The notes below the pieces were generated by a model. That model had not been told where the DNA came from and did no database searches. It saw only the letters and a program-made list of their open reading frames with translations. The position numbers were made by a program, and so were the translations under genes. A stretch of DNA of 64,000 nucleotides from NCBI GenBank assembly GCA_038049695.1, contig CP142455.1:66350501-66414500 (forward strand), given 5' to 3'. This document shows positions 46,501 to 61,500 of this stretch, piece by piece (position 1 is the stretch's first letter; the number at the start of each line of letters is the position of its first letter). This stretch comes from Cinnamomum chago (Eukaryota; Streptophyta; Magnoliopsida; Laurales; Lauraceae).

Positions 46501-49500
46501 ATTATCCAACTCGTCATCCTTATCAACAAGTTTCTACAAAAGGCTTCTAGACCTTTCATCTTTCTACAAAAGTTTGAGCCTTTTAGAAGTCTCTACAAAA
46601 GTCCTAAGCCATCTAGAAAATTCCAATGAGCTAGGCCAGAGAACAATGGCCCTTCAACTGGGATTTTAGGCCCATTTTGACCTATTAAGAAAGTATGTGA
46701 CATTCTCCCCCATCTATTCCCTTGAAGTCCCCGTCGAGTATTCTTCGTGGAAACACTGGATGTGATCCTCGAATTGCCAAAGTTCGTCAACTGACTCCCA
46801 TGATGCTTCTCGTTTAGGGAGACCCTTCCATTTAAAAGTAAATACTCATTTAATACTAGACCACCTTCTTGGTGCACTTCGCGTTTTACCAATATAGACT
46901 CGACCTCTTTGTTGTTTGTCTCTGTGATGATGGTCGGTGTACGATGCAAGATGCCTCGGAATGGGTCTTCCATATCTTCTTGATAAGGTTTCAAGTGACT
47001 CACATGGAAGACAGGATGGATCTTCAGCCAAGCAAGTAGCCGAAGTTTATAAGGCACCTTTCCTACCTTCTAGAGGATGGGAAAAGGTCCCTCGTAAGGT
47101 CTCGTACTTACCCCTTGTGCACTTTCCGAAATGCTTTGAACTGATGGGGTAATACCTTGACCCTCGCCTTATGTCCTTCTTTGAACTCCAAAGGTCACCT
47201 CTTTTGAACTGCCCTTTTCTTCATTCACTTGGCAGCCTTCTCTAATAACACTTTCGCAATATCGGCTTGTTCTTGCCAATCCTTCATGAACCGATAGGCG
47301 ATCGAGATACGTACTATGTAGCCATTTGCAACGGTGTGTGGTGCCAAAGGTTGTTGTCCTATGGCTAGCTCGAATGAATAGTGGCATGATGATTCTCGTC
47401 GTTGCAAGTTGTAGCAAAATTGTGCCACATCAAGAAGTTGGACCCAGCTCTTCTAATTGCCACTCACAAAGTGTCTTAAATACTCTTCCAATAAGGCATT
47501 TACCCACTTAATTTGGCCGTCAGTTTGCAGATGGAAGCTCATGGAGAAATGGAGCTCTAACCTTAGTAACTTGAACAACTCCGTCTAGAATCGTACCATA
47601 AAGCGAGGCTCCGTATCACTCACAATGTTCTCGAGAACTCCCTAATAGTTTACCACGTGCCGAACAAATAGCCTTGCCATCTCCTCTGGTGTGCAGTTTG
47701 TTGGTGCCACAATAAAAGTAGCTTACTTGGAGAAGCGGTCTACTATAACAATGATAGACCCTAGTTCTCCAACCTTGGGCAATGCAAAGATGAAGTCTAT
47801 GGATACACCCGCCCATGGTCTCTCCGAGACAGGTAACGATTCTTGCAACCCGGCTTGTTTCTTCTGCTCCACCTTGTCCTACTGGGAAGGTTTAAAAAAT
47901 CGAACTCGGGACCCAACTCGGCCGAGTCGCATGGGACTCGGCTAAGTCGAGCTTGAGTCCCAATTTCAGTTGGAGCCTGGAGGGCCGACTCACATGTCCC
48001 ATGATTCAAGATCCGAGTCCCATAGGACCCGATTCGGCCGATTTTTTAAACCATGACTGCTGGCAAATAAGACAAGTTATCACATATTCTTCAACATCTT
48101 CCCGCATGCGTGGCCAATAGTATGTTGCATCTAAGAGAACCAAGGTGCATGCTTGGCCTAGGTGACCAGCCCATCTAGTATCATGAGACTCCTTTGCAAG
48201 CACCTTTCTTAGTCCACCATCTTTAGGGATATAGAGCCAACCTCTTTTAAAGACTAAAAGACCGTCCTGCCAGAACCGACAAGTATTCCCTTGTTGCACT
48301 AGCTCCAAGAGGCCTTTTGCAAAAGGGTCCTTCTCCAGTCCCTCTTTGCTGCAATCCGGAAGGGTTGCTCTGACATGGCTTGTCGCTACTAGGTCCTCAA
48401 TTTTTAAGCCAACCAACTTTGGTCAACGTGTCAGCCACTTGGTTGGTTCTTCCAGGTTGGTACTCAATAATCCTGTTGGACTCCGCCAGGATGTCCTACC
48501 AATGCGCTTGCTTTGGGCTCAACTTCTTTTGTGTTTGGAAGTAGCTCGTGGCGATGTTGTCAGACCTCACCACAAACCTTGAACCTAGCAAATAGTGACG
48601 CCATGTCTGGAGGCAATGCGCCACATCTCTGTCTCTTGCACTGTGTAACGTCGCTCCGTATCATTTAGCTTACGACTCTCATAAGCTATAGGATGCCCCT
48701 CTTGCATGAGCACCCCACCAATAGTGAAGTTGAAGGCATCGGTTCTTACTTCAAATGTCTGTGTGGTCCAGTAGAGCCAATATAGGCTCCTCAATAATTT
48801 CCTTTTTTAAGTCATCGAATGCCCTTTGACATTCCTCTGTCCAACAACACACATGTTCGTTCTTTAGAAGATTGGAGTGGTGTTGCTCTTCCAAAAAACC
48901 CCTTGATGAACCGGCGATAATAGTTGACAAGGCCTAGGTTCTTACCATTCTACAATGGCCCGCATCTTGCCTTTGTCCATCCATCTCTTTCCATCCCATA
49001 TCCAATGTCCTAGGAAGCACACTTCTAGTCTGGCAAGGCTACACTTCTCTCTATTAACATATAGAGTGTTCTCCCTTAAGACCTTAAAGAATGTTCTTAA
49101 ATGTGCAACATGGTCCTCTAGTGTTTTGCTACAGACCATGATGTCATCTAAGTATACTACTACAAATTGATCCAAGTAGGGATGGAAGATTTTGTTCATC
49201 AAGGTACAAAATGTGGCCCAATGGGCATAACCAAGAACTCGAATGCTCCATACCCTGTCACACATGTTGTCTTGGGCTCATCTCCTTCCGCAATGCGCAC
49301 TTGATAGTAGCCCACCTCAAATCCAACTTAGTGAAGTACTTAGCTCCTCCCAACTGATCGAATAGGTCAGCTACCAAGGAAACCGGATACTTGTTCTCAA
49401 TGGTTACCTTGTTTAATGCTCTATAGTCGATGCACAAATGCAGGCTCCAATCGTGCTTCTTCTAAAACAATATTGGAGCTCCATACGTGATGTAGGAAAA

Positions 49501-52500
49501 TATGCAATCTAGCCTAATATGGAATGATGAGACCAATCTGAAAATTAATAATTAATGATGAATTATAAATTATAAATCACACCATCCACACTATCTCATA
49601 GTTGTCAATTATGTTCCATTCTGAGTTAGCCTCAGGCAGAACGGAATGGCCCCCCCGCCCCAATTTCGGTCATTCCAATCCATTCCAATCCCAATTCCGC
49701 CCCATTCTGACCAAGGTTTCATACTTCCATTCATACGTAGTAAAAATTAGAAAATGGTCAATTGTAGAATATAGTTTAATTTAAGTGATGTAAGTATACA
49801 TTTTTAGCATTATTTTAGCATTCAACTATTTTTTCAATTCTAGGTATTCTTTTTATTTATTGTTTTATTTTTCAATCACATCTTTTCTGGAACGGAATAC
49901 CGGAATGCCGAAACATTCCACTACAAGGTCAAACTGGAACGGCGACCGGAATGGAATTGACAACTATGCACTATCTAGCATTGAAAACTAAGTGGGTAAA
50001 TTGTAATGATCCAAGGCAATGGCACAAGTCCTACAATAAATGCCCCTTTAGTAGTGAGAGGAAAGAATCCTTATGGAAGTTTCACGTGCTTGGGGATAAG
50101 TCTAATCCAAGTAAATTACTTCTCCCTTCACAAGAATTCAAACAAAAGTCAGGCTCAACTTATTTGCAATTGGTTCAATGTGTAATTTGGGCTAAAAGAA
50201 TAAACTTCTGATTTAAAACAATCCTCCCCCAGCAATATAAAGGCCCAAACTAAATTCAGATATGGTGCATTATGTTAATTGGAGTGTAGGATGTGAAAAT
50301 AGTGGAGATTATGGCTAAAATACACCTCTAATACTGGTTTGGCTGATCAAGTGAGGCCCAATAAGGGTCGGCAAGCTCTGGTGGGACCCACTTAGGGTTC
50401 AGTCAAGTAGGGATAGGATCTAAATGGGTTCGAATAGTGGGGATCTTAGAGTGGACGGTTGGATTTGATGGGATGATGGTTTGATCGGTAGGATATTGGT
50501 GAATGGATCAAATCTGATTGATCTAATCAAAGAGGTGGTGATGGCTAAGGTGGATGATGGCTATGATGGTCAGATGGTAGCACGAAGGGTTGGATGGAAG
50601 GATGATGAAATCAAAGGTTGGTGGCATAGATCAAGTGGTGTAGAGGCTTTTTAATGGTGAGGATGGTGTAGATCTACGATTGTTGGTGGCTGGTGGGTGA
50701 TGGTGGTTTGTAGATCTAGGGTTTGAGTGCAAAGTAAAACTCAAAGGAAAAGAAATAAAGAGAAGGGAAGAAAAGACCTGACCTTTACTTGGGCTCTCAC
50801 CAAGCTCTGATCCGGAGGAACTACCGAAGATCTCGTACGATCTTCTCAAGGAGAACTCAAAAGAGGGTTTTTTTCATTCCATAGCATAGTATCCATAACA
50901 TAATATGATGAAGAAGAGAACAAAATATTGTCTTAAAGACATGAAGCCCTAAAGTGATGACATCATCACAACTTAAAATAGAAGACATAAAAATAAATAA
51001 AAAATAAAAAAACATGTCGACACGAGGACTTGCGCATGGGAATTTGTGAGCAAGTACCCTTGGCACAAATTCAAAGACCTCCCACTTAAGTTGTGGGCCC
51101 CTCCTTTAATTTTCAAATTCAGATTTTTAGTTTGAAAAAGTATTTTACAATAAACCAATGATCTTGAAACTTTAGTAGGTCATTGTTTATGATGTTTATT
51201 AGTTATTACACACTTTGATTTTAGAATTTCTTAAAATTTTGTATGATTATTGCCTGTGAAGCACGGACATGTGAAAAAGGGCCTTGAATCCGTATCCTAG
51301 GCATATCGGACCCGGATACGGCATAGATACGTCTGGGATACGTGGAATGCGTATCTGATAAAAAAAATATTTTAAATGTCGGGACACATGCGGGACACGC
51401 ACGCGACACGAAGGGATACGAGCAGGACTCATTTAAGTGAAAAATAAAAAAAAAACAGGGGGGGAAGAGGAGAAACACGTTTAAGTGAAAAACGTGGGAG
51501 AGGAGGAGAAGGGAAAAAGAAAAAGAAGATCAGGAAAAAAAGAAAGACGAGAGGAACCCTAACCTCGCCGGTCGCCATTGCCATCACCATCACTGTGCCG
51601 TCGCCTTCGCTGTGCCGCTGCCATCATCAAACCCTAACCGCGCCAGCCTGCTACATCATCAAACAGCAACTGCTGACGTATTGAACCTGTGCTGTGCTGC
51701 TGCCGTCATCAATCCCTAACCTGTGCTGTGCCGCTGCAGCCTCGCCGCCCTCATCTCCGCCACCTTTGCCGCTGCATCAATAACCTTCAGGAGAACCAGC
51801 ACTTTCCAGGTTCTTTTATCTTCTTTCTTTCCTTTCATTTCTTTTTTTCTCTTCCTCTGTATTCTGGTTTTTGTTGGGGTTGATGCTATTCTAGTTATTT
51901 TAATCTGGGGATTTTTTTTTTCTTCCCCCTTAAATCATTTGGATTTTAGGGTTTTTTTTTTTTTTGTGTGTGTAATGTGTTTGGATTTGCCTGGTTTTCT
52001 TGTTGATTTGATGCTTTGTTTGTTGATCAGAGGTTTGTATTGGCAAGGTTCTATCTTTGCTTTCGCTGCTGCTGCTGTTTCTTTTCTTTTTTTTTCTTGT
52101 GTAATGTGTTGATTTGCTGCTGATGCTTTTTTTTTTTTTGGCTGTATATTGCATCCCAGCTCCAAGATTAAGTCCTGTATTGGCAAGGTTCTGTCTTTGC
52201 TTTCGATTGGCTGCTGCTGTTATATCTTTTTTTGTGTAATGTGTTGATTTGCTGCTGCTGCTGCTTTTTTTTTTTTTCTTGTTTGGCTGGCCATGGAGGA
52301 CAAGCATAACACTTCCTATAAGTACTGCTTTCTGTCTTGAGTCAAAGCAACTTGTCACCTGCTGACAGTAACCAAATTCTTGAAAAGCTGTCCCCATTCG
52401 GCATTCACAAATTATGATTATATCAATGAAAGTGCATATTTTATGACTATTTTGATTGAAATAATGTTAGATTTTTATTACATAGTCATATAAAAAATAT

Positions 52501-55500
52501 TTTTTTTTTTAAAAATTCAATGTATCCCCGACGTATCGTATCCTACTTTTTTGAGAAATGGCGTATCTGCGTATCCGTATCGTATTGTATCCGTGTCCGT
52601 GCTTCATAGATTATTACCAAACATTAATGTGAGATTTTTAGGAATTTTATCATTAAAATTACTCTGTAATGTCAAGTGTGTTTAATCCTAAAAACGCACA
52701 TTTTGTTTAATAAAAGTTTCTGAATATCTTCAAGTATTCGGAGGCTTTTGGATTTCTGAAATGTTCATTTTACATCATGAAATTTCTCAATTATCTGAAT
52801 ATTCATGTTCAGTTTTAATTTTAGAAAAGAAACCTGTTTTTATGAAATGTTATCAGTTACATATGAATATCTTGAATTGGCACCACTTAGCTTCGGTCCC
52901 TCTTTAACCGGACGCGGTGAAATGCGGATTGTATCTGTTTCTGTTATACTAGCTACAGCTTAGTTGTGTTATCAGTTGGAGTATTCATACTCTTGGTACC
53001 TCTATTCTCTGTTCTGGCCACACTCTGATATAAAATGGTACAGTCTGTTACTCTGTATATTATGATCAGCTCTCTGTTGAGAGAATATAGCTAATGTGGA
53101 TATGTCCTCCTGTTAAAAGAATTCAGTATCAAACATCATTGTGATTTTATATAATTATATCTATATTAGTCTGTTAAACAAATTCATCTATTCAATTATC
53201 ATCAGTTTTAGCATGACAGTTCTGTTTATTATATCAATTTACTTGCTCAGATTTTCTGATGTAACATTTGACATTGCAGGAGATTCCACCTTTGTCAGTA
53301 CCCAAGAGACTGAGGCAGTCGAGGAGAATGTCCAGGGAGTAGGTGAGTGGTCTACGGATCAGATCTTTTTTAATAGTATGAGAACGTATAATGTTCTGGA
53401 GAAAGAAAAGTCATCACAGGAGAAGTGTTCCGGGGTGGAAGTTTTTCGGAAAGTTCTGATGGAGTGATGAGTTAGCAATAGATCTTTGTAAATAAAACTT
53501 ATCTCTATAAATTCTGAAAACTTTTGAGTTGTAAAAATATCCTGAGACTTCATATGTTTAAGTGTATTTCATGCTATGCATGTATAAAAGATCTGTTACT
53601 AATTAATATGATTCCGCAGGAAAAGTTTTGAAAAGTTCAGATTTAGCTCACCCCTGCTATCTTGTGGGTTTAGTGTGGGGTTAAACATGTATTAAGTCGA
53701 AATGACTTCAATCCCTACACTAGTTGCGTCATGAAATTGGAACCATTTGGATACTCAATTTTGAGACGTGACAGAGCATTCACGTTGCTGGATTTGGGGC
53801 AGCAGGTCTATGGGTCAAATCCAGCCCAACCCATGAGAGACATACACCACTAGGGTCGCCTGGAAGTTGTCTTTCAGATTGTCTTGTGATCAAAGAGTGG
53901 GCCATGTGGGGTCCATGGCCAATCTACCCTCAAGTGTCTTTGACGACCCTAACTGATTTCAGCACTTACTTTTCTTTATTTATGTTTAGATTTTATTCCA
54001 TTTTTTGGTTTAGAAATTGTATGGAAAGACTCATATTAGTTATAGAACTCTAATTAGTAAGGATTTTCCTAGGGTTTTAACTTTTATGTGATCTTGGTTG
54101 CATTATATACTGAACAGTAGTCTACAGTATGTAAACGCTACAGTACTGTGAATAGTAATTTACAGAAAAGCAGTAGTTGCTTTTGTTTTCTTCCTCTTCT
54201 CTTGTGTCGTGTGGATGCTAGAAGATTAAGAAGGCTTATAGGTCAGATTTTGGGTTTTTCTGCATTGTTCCTTGCACAAATTTAATTTTCGAAATTCATT
54301 TATCTACTGCAATCAATTCTGTTTACTGGATTTTCTGGTTTCTTTTAATTCATTGGGCCCTAGACAGCAAGGATGAAAATAACGGTAGCGGCGGGCCGCT
54401 ACGTAGCGGGCGCCATGTAGCGGCGTAGTAGTGCTATTTGAAAAAATCGTCAAAAAAATCTGAAAAAATTGTAGAAAATCTAGAATATTAGAAAATGAGA
54501 GAATGTAAATTTTTTGCAAAAGTAACTAAAATAAGGGGGCGTAGCGGTCCCCTCATTATATGAGGTCCTGTATCGCTGTATAATATAAATAGAAAATAAT
54601 AGTAATGATCATTTTTTTTATATGTGTCTATGTTGCTTAGTTATGCTAACTTAGAAACTAATGAAAGGCTCATAAAAGAAAAAACTATGTCATAAAGTCA
54701 AGACTTAAAGAGTACCTAGAGAAAAAAAAAATACATCTACCAAAAGGGGTGGCTAATAGGATGTACTTAGAGAAGAATCCTCAAGAAGAACTCTCTGTAT
54801 CGACTGTAAAAGGGTAGAAAAGTTGTGTAGAAATGTTATTTGGAGAGAAGAATAAAAGAAATAAGTCTTATTATACATTTTTAAAAAATATGGAAAGTAG
54901 GAATTTTTCTCACCCCGTAGCGGCCGTACGACCGCTACGATGGCCGATAAATTGGCCGTAGCGGTGGCCACGATATTTTCATCCATGCTAGACAGTCTAA
55001 TTGCGTCGAATCGAGAATGCGACAGAACCTATATCTAATCCAATCTAGGGTTCCAACTATATGGTCAATGTTTAATTTTGAAAATTAAAATTTTTTAAAT
55101 TTAAAAAATAAATAAATAACTAAGAAAATTGTTGCAAAAATTATCAGAATTCAACTCTACCTCCCACTTGAGTGGGGTATAGTACAATAGGGTACTTCGA
55201 TAACTTCATACTAACAATGTGAGTGAAGTAACTAACTCTATCCACTCAAAGCCTACGCATGACCTGACTCGATCCCATCAAACCAGGTCAAGTCTGGATT
55301 TGGGCCCACTTTTTACTCCTAAAAAATCTAAAATTATCTTCAAAAAACCAAAATAAAAAAAGGTGTCCATGGGAAATGGAAAAGGCCGTTAAGTGAAGAT
55401 TTTTTTCAAAAAATATAGGGGACGGAAAGTGGAAAGGATTAAAGGAGTTAGAATTTGGGAAAGAAAGTTGAGTTGGACTTGGAAATGAAAGAAGTTGGAA

Positions 55501-58500
55501 AGTACAGGGACTTTTAAATATTAGGCATTGGAAAGTGAACGAAGATTTAAATATAGAGGTTGGGAAGTGAACAAGGGTTTCAAATATAGAAGTGAGATGG
55601 ATTTTTATTCTTAAATATAGAGGTGGGGAACTGGAGAGGGGTTTGAAATCTAGAATGGAAGGGGGCATTTTTATCTAAATCTAGAATGGCAGGGGTTTTT
55701 AAACGTAGAGTGGAAGGGGGTTTTAAATCTAGAGGCTGGGAAGTGAAGGGGGTTTTAAACATAGAGCTTGGGAACTAGAATAGGTCTTCACTTTTAAAAA
55801 CAGAGGTTGGGAACTGGAATGGGGTCTTCACTTATAGAGGTTGGAAAATGGAAGGGGGCTTTAAATATATCCAGACAACCACTTTAAATAGAACTAAGTC
55901 ATTCACTAAAAAGTGGAGGAAAGGAGGGACTCGGCCAAGTTTGAGGCTTTGAGCCCTAATGGACCCAACTCGGTAGTGACCTGTTCAAACCTTGCTATCC
56001 ACTCTTTGAAATCTTGGGCAGCCTAAGCACTTAATATAAATATATATATATATGAAGAAAGAATGATTGCCAAGATTATGATTTTATAGCTTTTAAATAT
56101 TTTCGAGTTGGTTCTTTATATTCTAGTTAAAATATATATTTTTATGATTTACTATTATGGTTCATGTACGAGGACCTCTTCTGATTATATGATACTAAGA
56201 AATTTCAGAACATTGGCTTGTATTCTAATCGATATAGAAATATTGTGCATGAATGAAAATATAACATAGGTGATACCTTTCTACAACATACAGTTTAGGG
56301 TTTTGAAATAGAAATACCCAGACTGCCTTCAGAACCATCTATCCACTTTCAAGGTTTTTTTTTTGGTTGGCCTAGTGGCCAGGAACTCTGAAGGAAAGCT
56401 ACCACTCCAGGGATCGAACCCTGGAGGGAGCTGTGGGAGGCGGGTGTGCTATCCACAGCGACACCCTGTGATTCCCATCTATCCACTTACAAGTTACAGG
56501 CTATAAGATGCAAATGTTTTCAATACTAAATTATGAAATGCACCAACCTTGCTCAGAAACTGCTGCAGTATGGGTCCCACTAGTTGCAAGATGGGATATT
56601 TTCCCACTCCAAGAACCATTCACCAGCCTTGGTAACAGTTCCCTAGTATAAACAGAATGTCCAAGAGCTCCAAATCCACCATAACCCCTGCAAACTTCAG
56701 CCATCGGAGTGGTAGAGCCGTTGTGAATGACGAACAGTTCCATTATTAACAAAATAAATAAGCTGAACTTAATTACAAAATAACAACATAACAGATTGTG
56801 AATCCGAACCACATTAACTAGATCCTCATGAAACATAAACAAGGCTGACATTCCTGAGCACTAAAATAACAAAAGGAAATGTAGGATTGGTACAAGAACC
56901 TCGTCCTCTCAGAGTATATAACCCTCACAAAAATTGCATGCATAAAATCTACTGACTACAATTCCTTGATGGCAGGCTACAATCAAAAAGATGCAACACC
57001 GCTATCTAAACAATAACCTTCTCTTATTATACACCTCAAGTTAATGTGACAAAAATGCCCAAATGTTATGATATGGTAATAGTAATCTGCATGTGAGCTG
57101 TATTTGGTGGTTCCTTCATTGATGGGAGGATAGTAACATCAATTTGCTGAGCGGAAAATCATAAGACCCACAGCTGTTAGGTGGATGGATCACAATTTCT
57201 TGCAGATCTAGATCTGAACCATAAGATGACCCGACAGTCTGCAAGTACATTTGAGTACATCCGAGCCTTCAGATGAAGTCTTGTCTCCCGTGTAAGACAC
57301 GATGGAGGAAGAAGTCAAGTTGATTGACAAAATGACAATAAATGAGGCAGATTAGACAATTAAGCAACAGATCATGCAATGATTTTTTCATATCTTAGTG
57401 GCCATCAACATAAATAAAGGATAAGTTCTAACAAGCCATGGAGAATTATGTAAACCAATGGTTTTCTATGATCTCAAAGGGGGAAGTCAACATCCACTCA
57501 TCACGGTTCCAGAATGTGGCAAACACATAAAAATAGTGTCTTAATCTTTTTAGTAATATTTTCATATTTTTAGAGATGGGCATATTTTGCATTCAAAATG
57601 AGGTTCATTTAATGGGTTATTTGATGACTCATCCAACAAGCCCAAGATTATGCAATATTAGTATTAAAGAAGTCAACACCGATTTAGTTATATCCCAGTT
57701 GGTTTTAGTGATATGCATCCATTTGTCATGTCTATTATGAGTTTCAGCCGGAGTCTTTGGTAGTATCCCAAGCAAGAAAGGTTCCATAGCATCCAATCAT
57801 GTGTAAAGAAGATCATGTTCCTCCTATATCACACGTCCAAGAGTCTTTGAAAAGGCACATAAAGCACCATAATAACATGAAAATTTTATTTTTATTTTTT
57901 GAATGGTTATAACATGAAAATTATTAGTCCATGAAATTTGTGGATCTTCTCCCTCTATCTTGGTGATAGTGTGAAGTCATTCAAGCCCTATGATGTCGTT
58001 GAGATTACATGCAAAAGAAAAAGAAGAATAGTTTCAGCACTTCTAGTGCATCAAAACAAGTGCACAAGTAAGCCCATATTGAAAAAATGTAGACCATTCA
58101 TCTTGTGAGAACCACCATGGATAGTCAATGAAAAATAATAATAAAAAAAAGTATTAAAAAAGATCAATCAAACAATCCCAATCACCTCAGGTTGATGATT
58201 TGCAAATGAAATGGACCTTGAGCTATACATTATTTTAAGTTATCTGAGCACTTTGTTGCATTGCTCCTCCATGGTGTTTCCACTGAATGAACAATTCAGA
58301 TCGTCAGAGATTAAGACAGGTTGGGCACAGGGTTTAACTCAAGACATGGATCATAGCCCTCTGTCATTTTCTTATTTAGAAAATTGGCTCAATTCCAAGA
58401 AAAGAGAACAACTTTTCATCAGTGTTCATGTATTCCAAAAATGACTCAACAACAAACTAATTTTATCTTCTTTTTATTTACGAAACGGCCTCGTATTTTT

Positions 58501-61500
58501 TATGAGAATCTACAGTTTTGACACATCCATGGATGATCTACACATCTTGGTGCGGCAACATTGAAGGTATTTTTGTGTTTCAAATAATGGCCTTAGTTCA
58601 CATGTCCAAAGATGTTAGATTAACATGACAATGGACATGTTCAATGAATTATTCAATTAAGTTGCTTCAAACTCAAGTTTGGCAATTCAAGTAGTATTGA
58701 GAAAGTTAATGCCTGTCTTGTGGCAAAGTGCACGATAGTGATAGCTTTAATGGTATTTTGTAGGACAGTGATAATCATTAATCGTATTTTAGTTTTGTAT
58801 TTTTATTTAATATTTAAAGGGTCAGGATTAAAACATGTGATGTCGGTTTAGATGGTTGATTGTGTTCAGGAATTTTTTTTAATGTGAGAATCTGTATAAC
58901 CAATAGAGGGCTAAAAGTAGCTCTTGCTTGTGTTTGTTCTTGTTTTGAGAAAAATCGAAATTGAGTGGTACAGTGGAAGTGAATGTCTATCAGTCCATTT
59001 GTGGGAAATGATACAGCCTTGATATCAAGTGTGGTTTCATGTGTTTATGTCTTGTCATTTCTATTGTATCATCTATTGCAGTTAATATTGTCAGAGAGTT
59101 TTCTTGCCACATCGGGCTTCTTTTAATTCATAACCAAACAGCCCCAACTTGTGTGTGTTTTTGTGTTTATTGACCATGTATAACACTTGTAAGAAAAAAG
59201 ACCGGGTCACTAGGATAAGGATGCTGCCACAAGCTCTATTCAATTAAGCATTAGTATTCTTCCCCAAACTCTGCTACCCTATCCCAAATTCAAATTAACT
59301 AACAAGAGCATTAGTATTCTTCCCCAAACTCTACTACCCTATCCCAAATTCAAATTAACTAACAATCAAGAACTCTTGCCGTGATCAAAACCATCACTGT
59401 CACCCTCTGATGCAGCCCCAAATCCTCGAACGAAAATAGATTAATCTCCCAAGGGATTGATCGAATGCAAAGATGGATTCAGCTAAGGGCATACTCACAA
59501 TAATGGTAAACACCATAACCAAAAAGAGAAAACTCAAAACTCAAATATTAAATGATAATAATAAGCATGAATTACAATGAGGATGTTGAATATACCCGTC
59601 AATTTCGAGTTACAAGACCTATGTGCACTAGAGGATGATGAGATACATGATTTGGTTTGTTATATCAGATGTTTGAGACCCATCTTGGAGAATATGAATC
59701 ACTGCAATACCAGTCAAGAAGCACGCATAGAAGCATTCCGTGTTGAGCACATGCTTAAAATGTCTCATGCTTAAATCTCGTATGCAAAGAACAAGAGCCC
59801 ATGTTGTAGAGACACATTTTGTCAGAGGTTAACCCAATACTTGTCACTCATCGAAGGAAGAAGAAGAATGGAGACAAACTAAGAAATTCCAAACGCGAGT
59901 AGGAGTCAAAGATAGGTCAGCTAATTTGGTTATTGACAATGGTAGTGCAATAAATTTGTTGCGCAAGAGGTTACTGACAAGCTTCATTGGCCAATTGAAA
60001 AGCTACCTAAATCTTATCAAGTCACATGGTTTAATGGTGACCCACAGATGTTTGGTATCCTTTAAGATTGGCAACTATGAGGACAAGATTCGGTGTGATG
60101 TGATCCATAAGAATATCGCTCATATTCTTTTTGGACGACCATGGCTTTTTGATCGGGAAGTGCACCATGACAGAGAATAACACATTTTCCTTCCTGTGGA
60201 AAGGACAATGAATTATGCTCCGTCCATTGCAATCAATGTCCCCATCACCTTCAACTGAAGAATCAAAGAAAAAGCAAATGAAGAAATAGAAATAATGATT
60301 GCACCAAAAAAGCTAGCCACCATGACAGATAGTATTTTCAAGGCAATGTTAATCAAGGGCCACAAAAGGTAGAGGAAGAAGAAAGACAGGCAAACATTGA
60401 AGACTTTGATCAGAGGCATCAAAAGAAAAACCAATAATTGAAGTCCCCTACATTGACTTCATCTTCCGGGATCAACGATAGATATTCAAAGATCGCGGTT
60501 CGTTGGTACAAAGGCAACAGTTGAAGCATCTATTGGTCAGATCACATATCCGAGCTAAATGCAATCATCAGAAAAAGCGACATCTCCAATTTATTTATGT
60601 GGAGGACAAGATCGAATCAAGCTTCCAAGCCATGTCAAGAGAACGATGATCAACAAGCACATGAGAACTTTGTCTACCCAAGAGGACATTTACCAAACTT
60701 GAAGTCGAGTTCTCTCGAGTATTATCAAGGTATAATACTTGCCCGAGTCAAACTTTTCCAAACCGGGGAGAGTTGATGTAGGCCAGAACATGGGTCAACC
60801 AACCCATTGGGACGAGTCCATAGGCCCCACGGAACATCCATTTGATTAGGAATCTTATTTTGAAAATTGATTTATTTAGAAGTATTTAAAATTAGGAGTT
60901 TTATTTAATTTGCATTGTCAAGCAAATTTAGTGATTTAGTTTCCGTTACTGTCTAGGAAAGTCTTGGTGTCTAAGTTACAGAGAGCACTGATCCTACTCT
61001 ATATATATATGATTGGACATCCCCATGGTAATTCATGCTTATTATTATCAATTAATATTTGAGTTCTGAGCTTTATCTTTTCAGTTATGGTGTATACCAT
61101 TATTGTGAGTATGCCCAAGTGGTCTTTGGATACGATCCATCCCTTGGGAGAATTCTCCATTTTTTTCTCGAGGATTGTGGCTGCATCACCCTCCACGTAA
61201 TCTCAATAGGAAATCCTATTCAGTTCATCACATCCAAAGTATACGCCATTCATATAAATGGACACTACTTGAACAAATCATCCATACCCCAAAGCAACTT
61301 ACACTCAAGTATTCGCAAACATCAATAATGCACGATTTTCATTAAGTTCAATCATAGAACACCACTCTCTTTCTAATACTTGACTGGCATATACATGCGA
61401 CTCTGAAAACATTCACCGAAAAAGGAACATTGCTAATAAAAGCAGAATGAGCCATGCTCTGTAGGGCGAATCCACACTCTTGCTAATAAAACAAACCTCA

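Larger units (their letters stand above)
44829..56547 (-). other. intron 2 of the RCC1 gene
   Basis: 11.7 kb, GT-AG. It holds at least seven mobile elements, listed separately. The parts 49980-51240, 52617-54359 and 55870-56330 have no recognised gene; the 108-codon frame at 53141 shows no domain. Confidence 0.85.

Noticed and set aside
50631..51200. Degenerate LTR and primer site on the minus strand (GATCAGAGCTTGG near 50812)
   Set aside because: The primer match is partial, and no second LTR or TSD was found.
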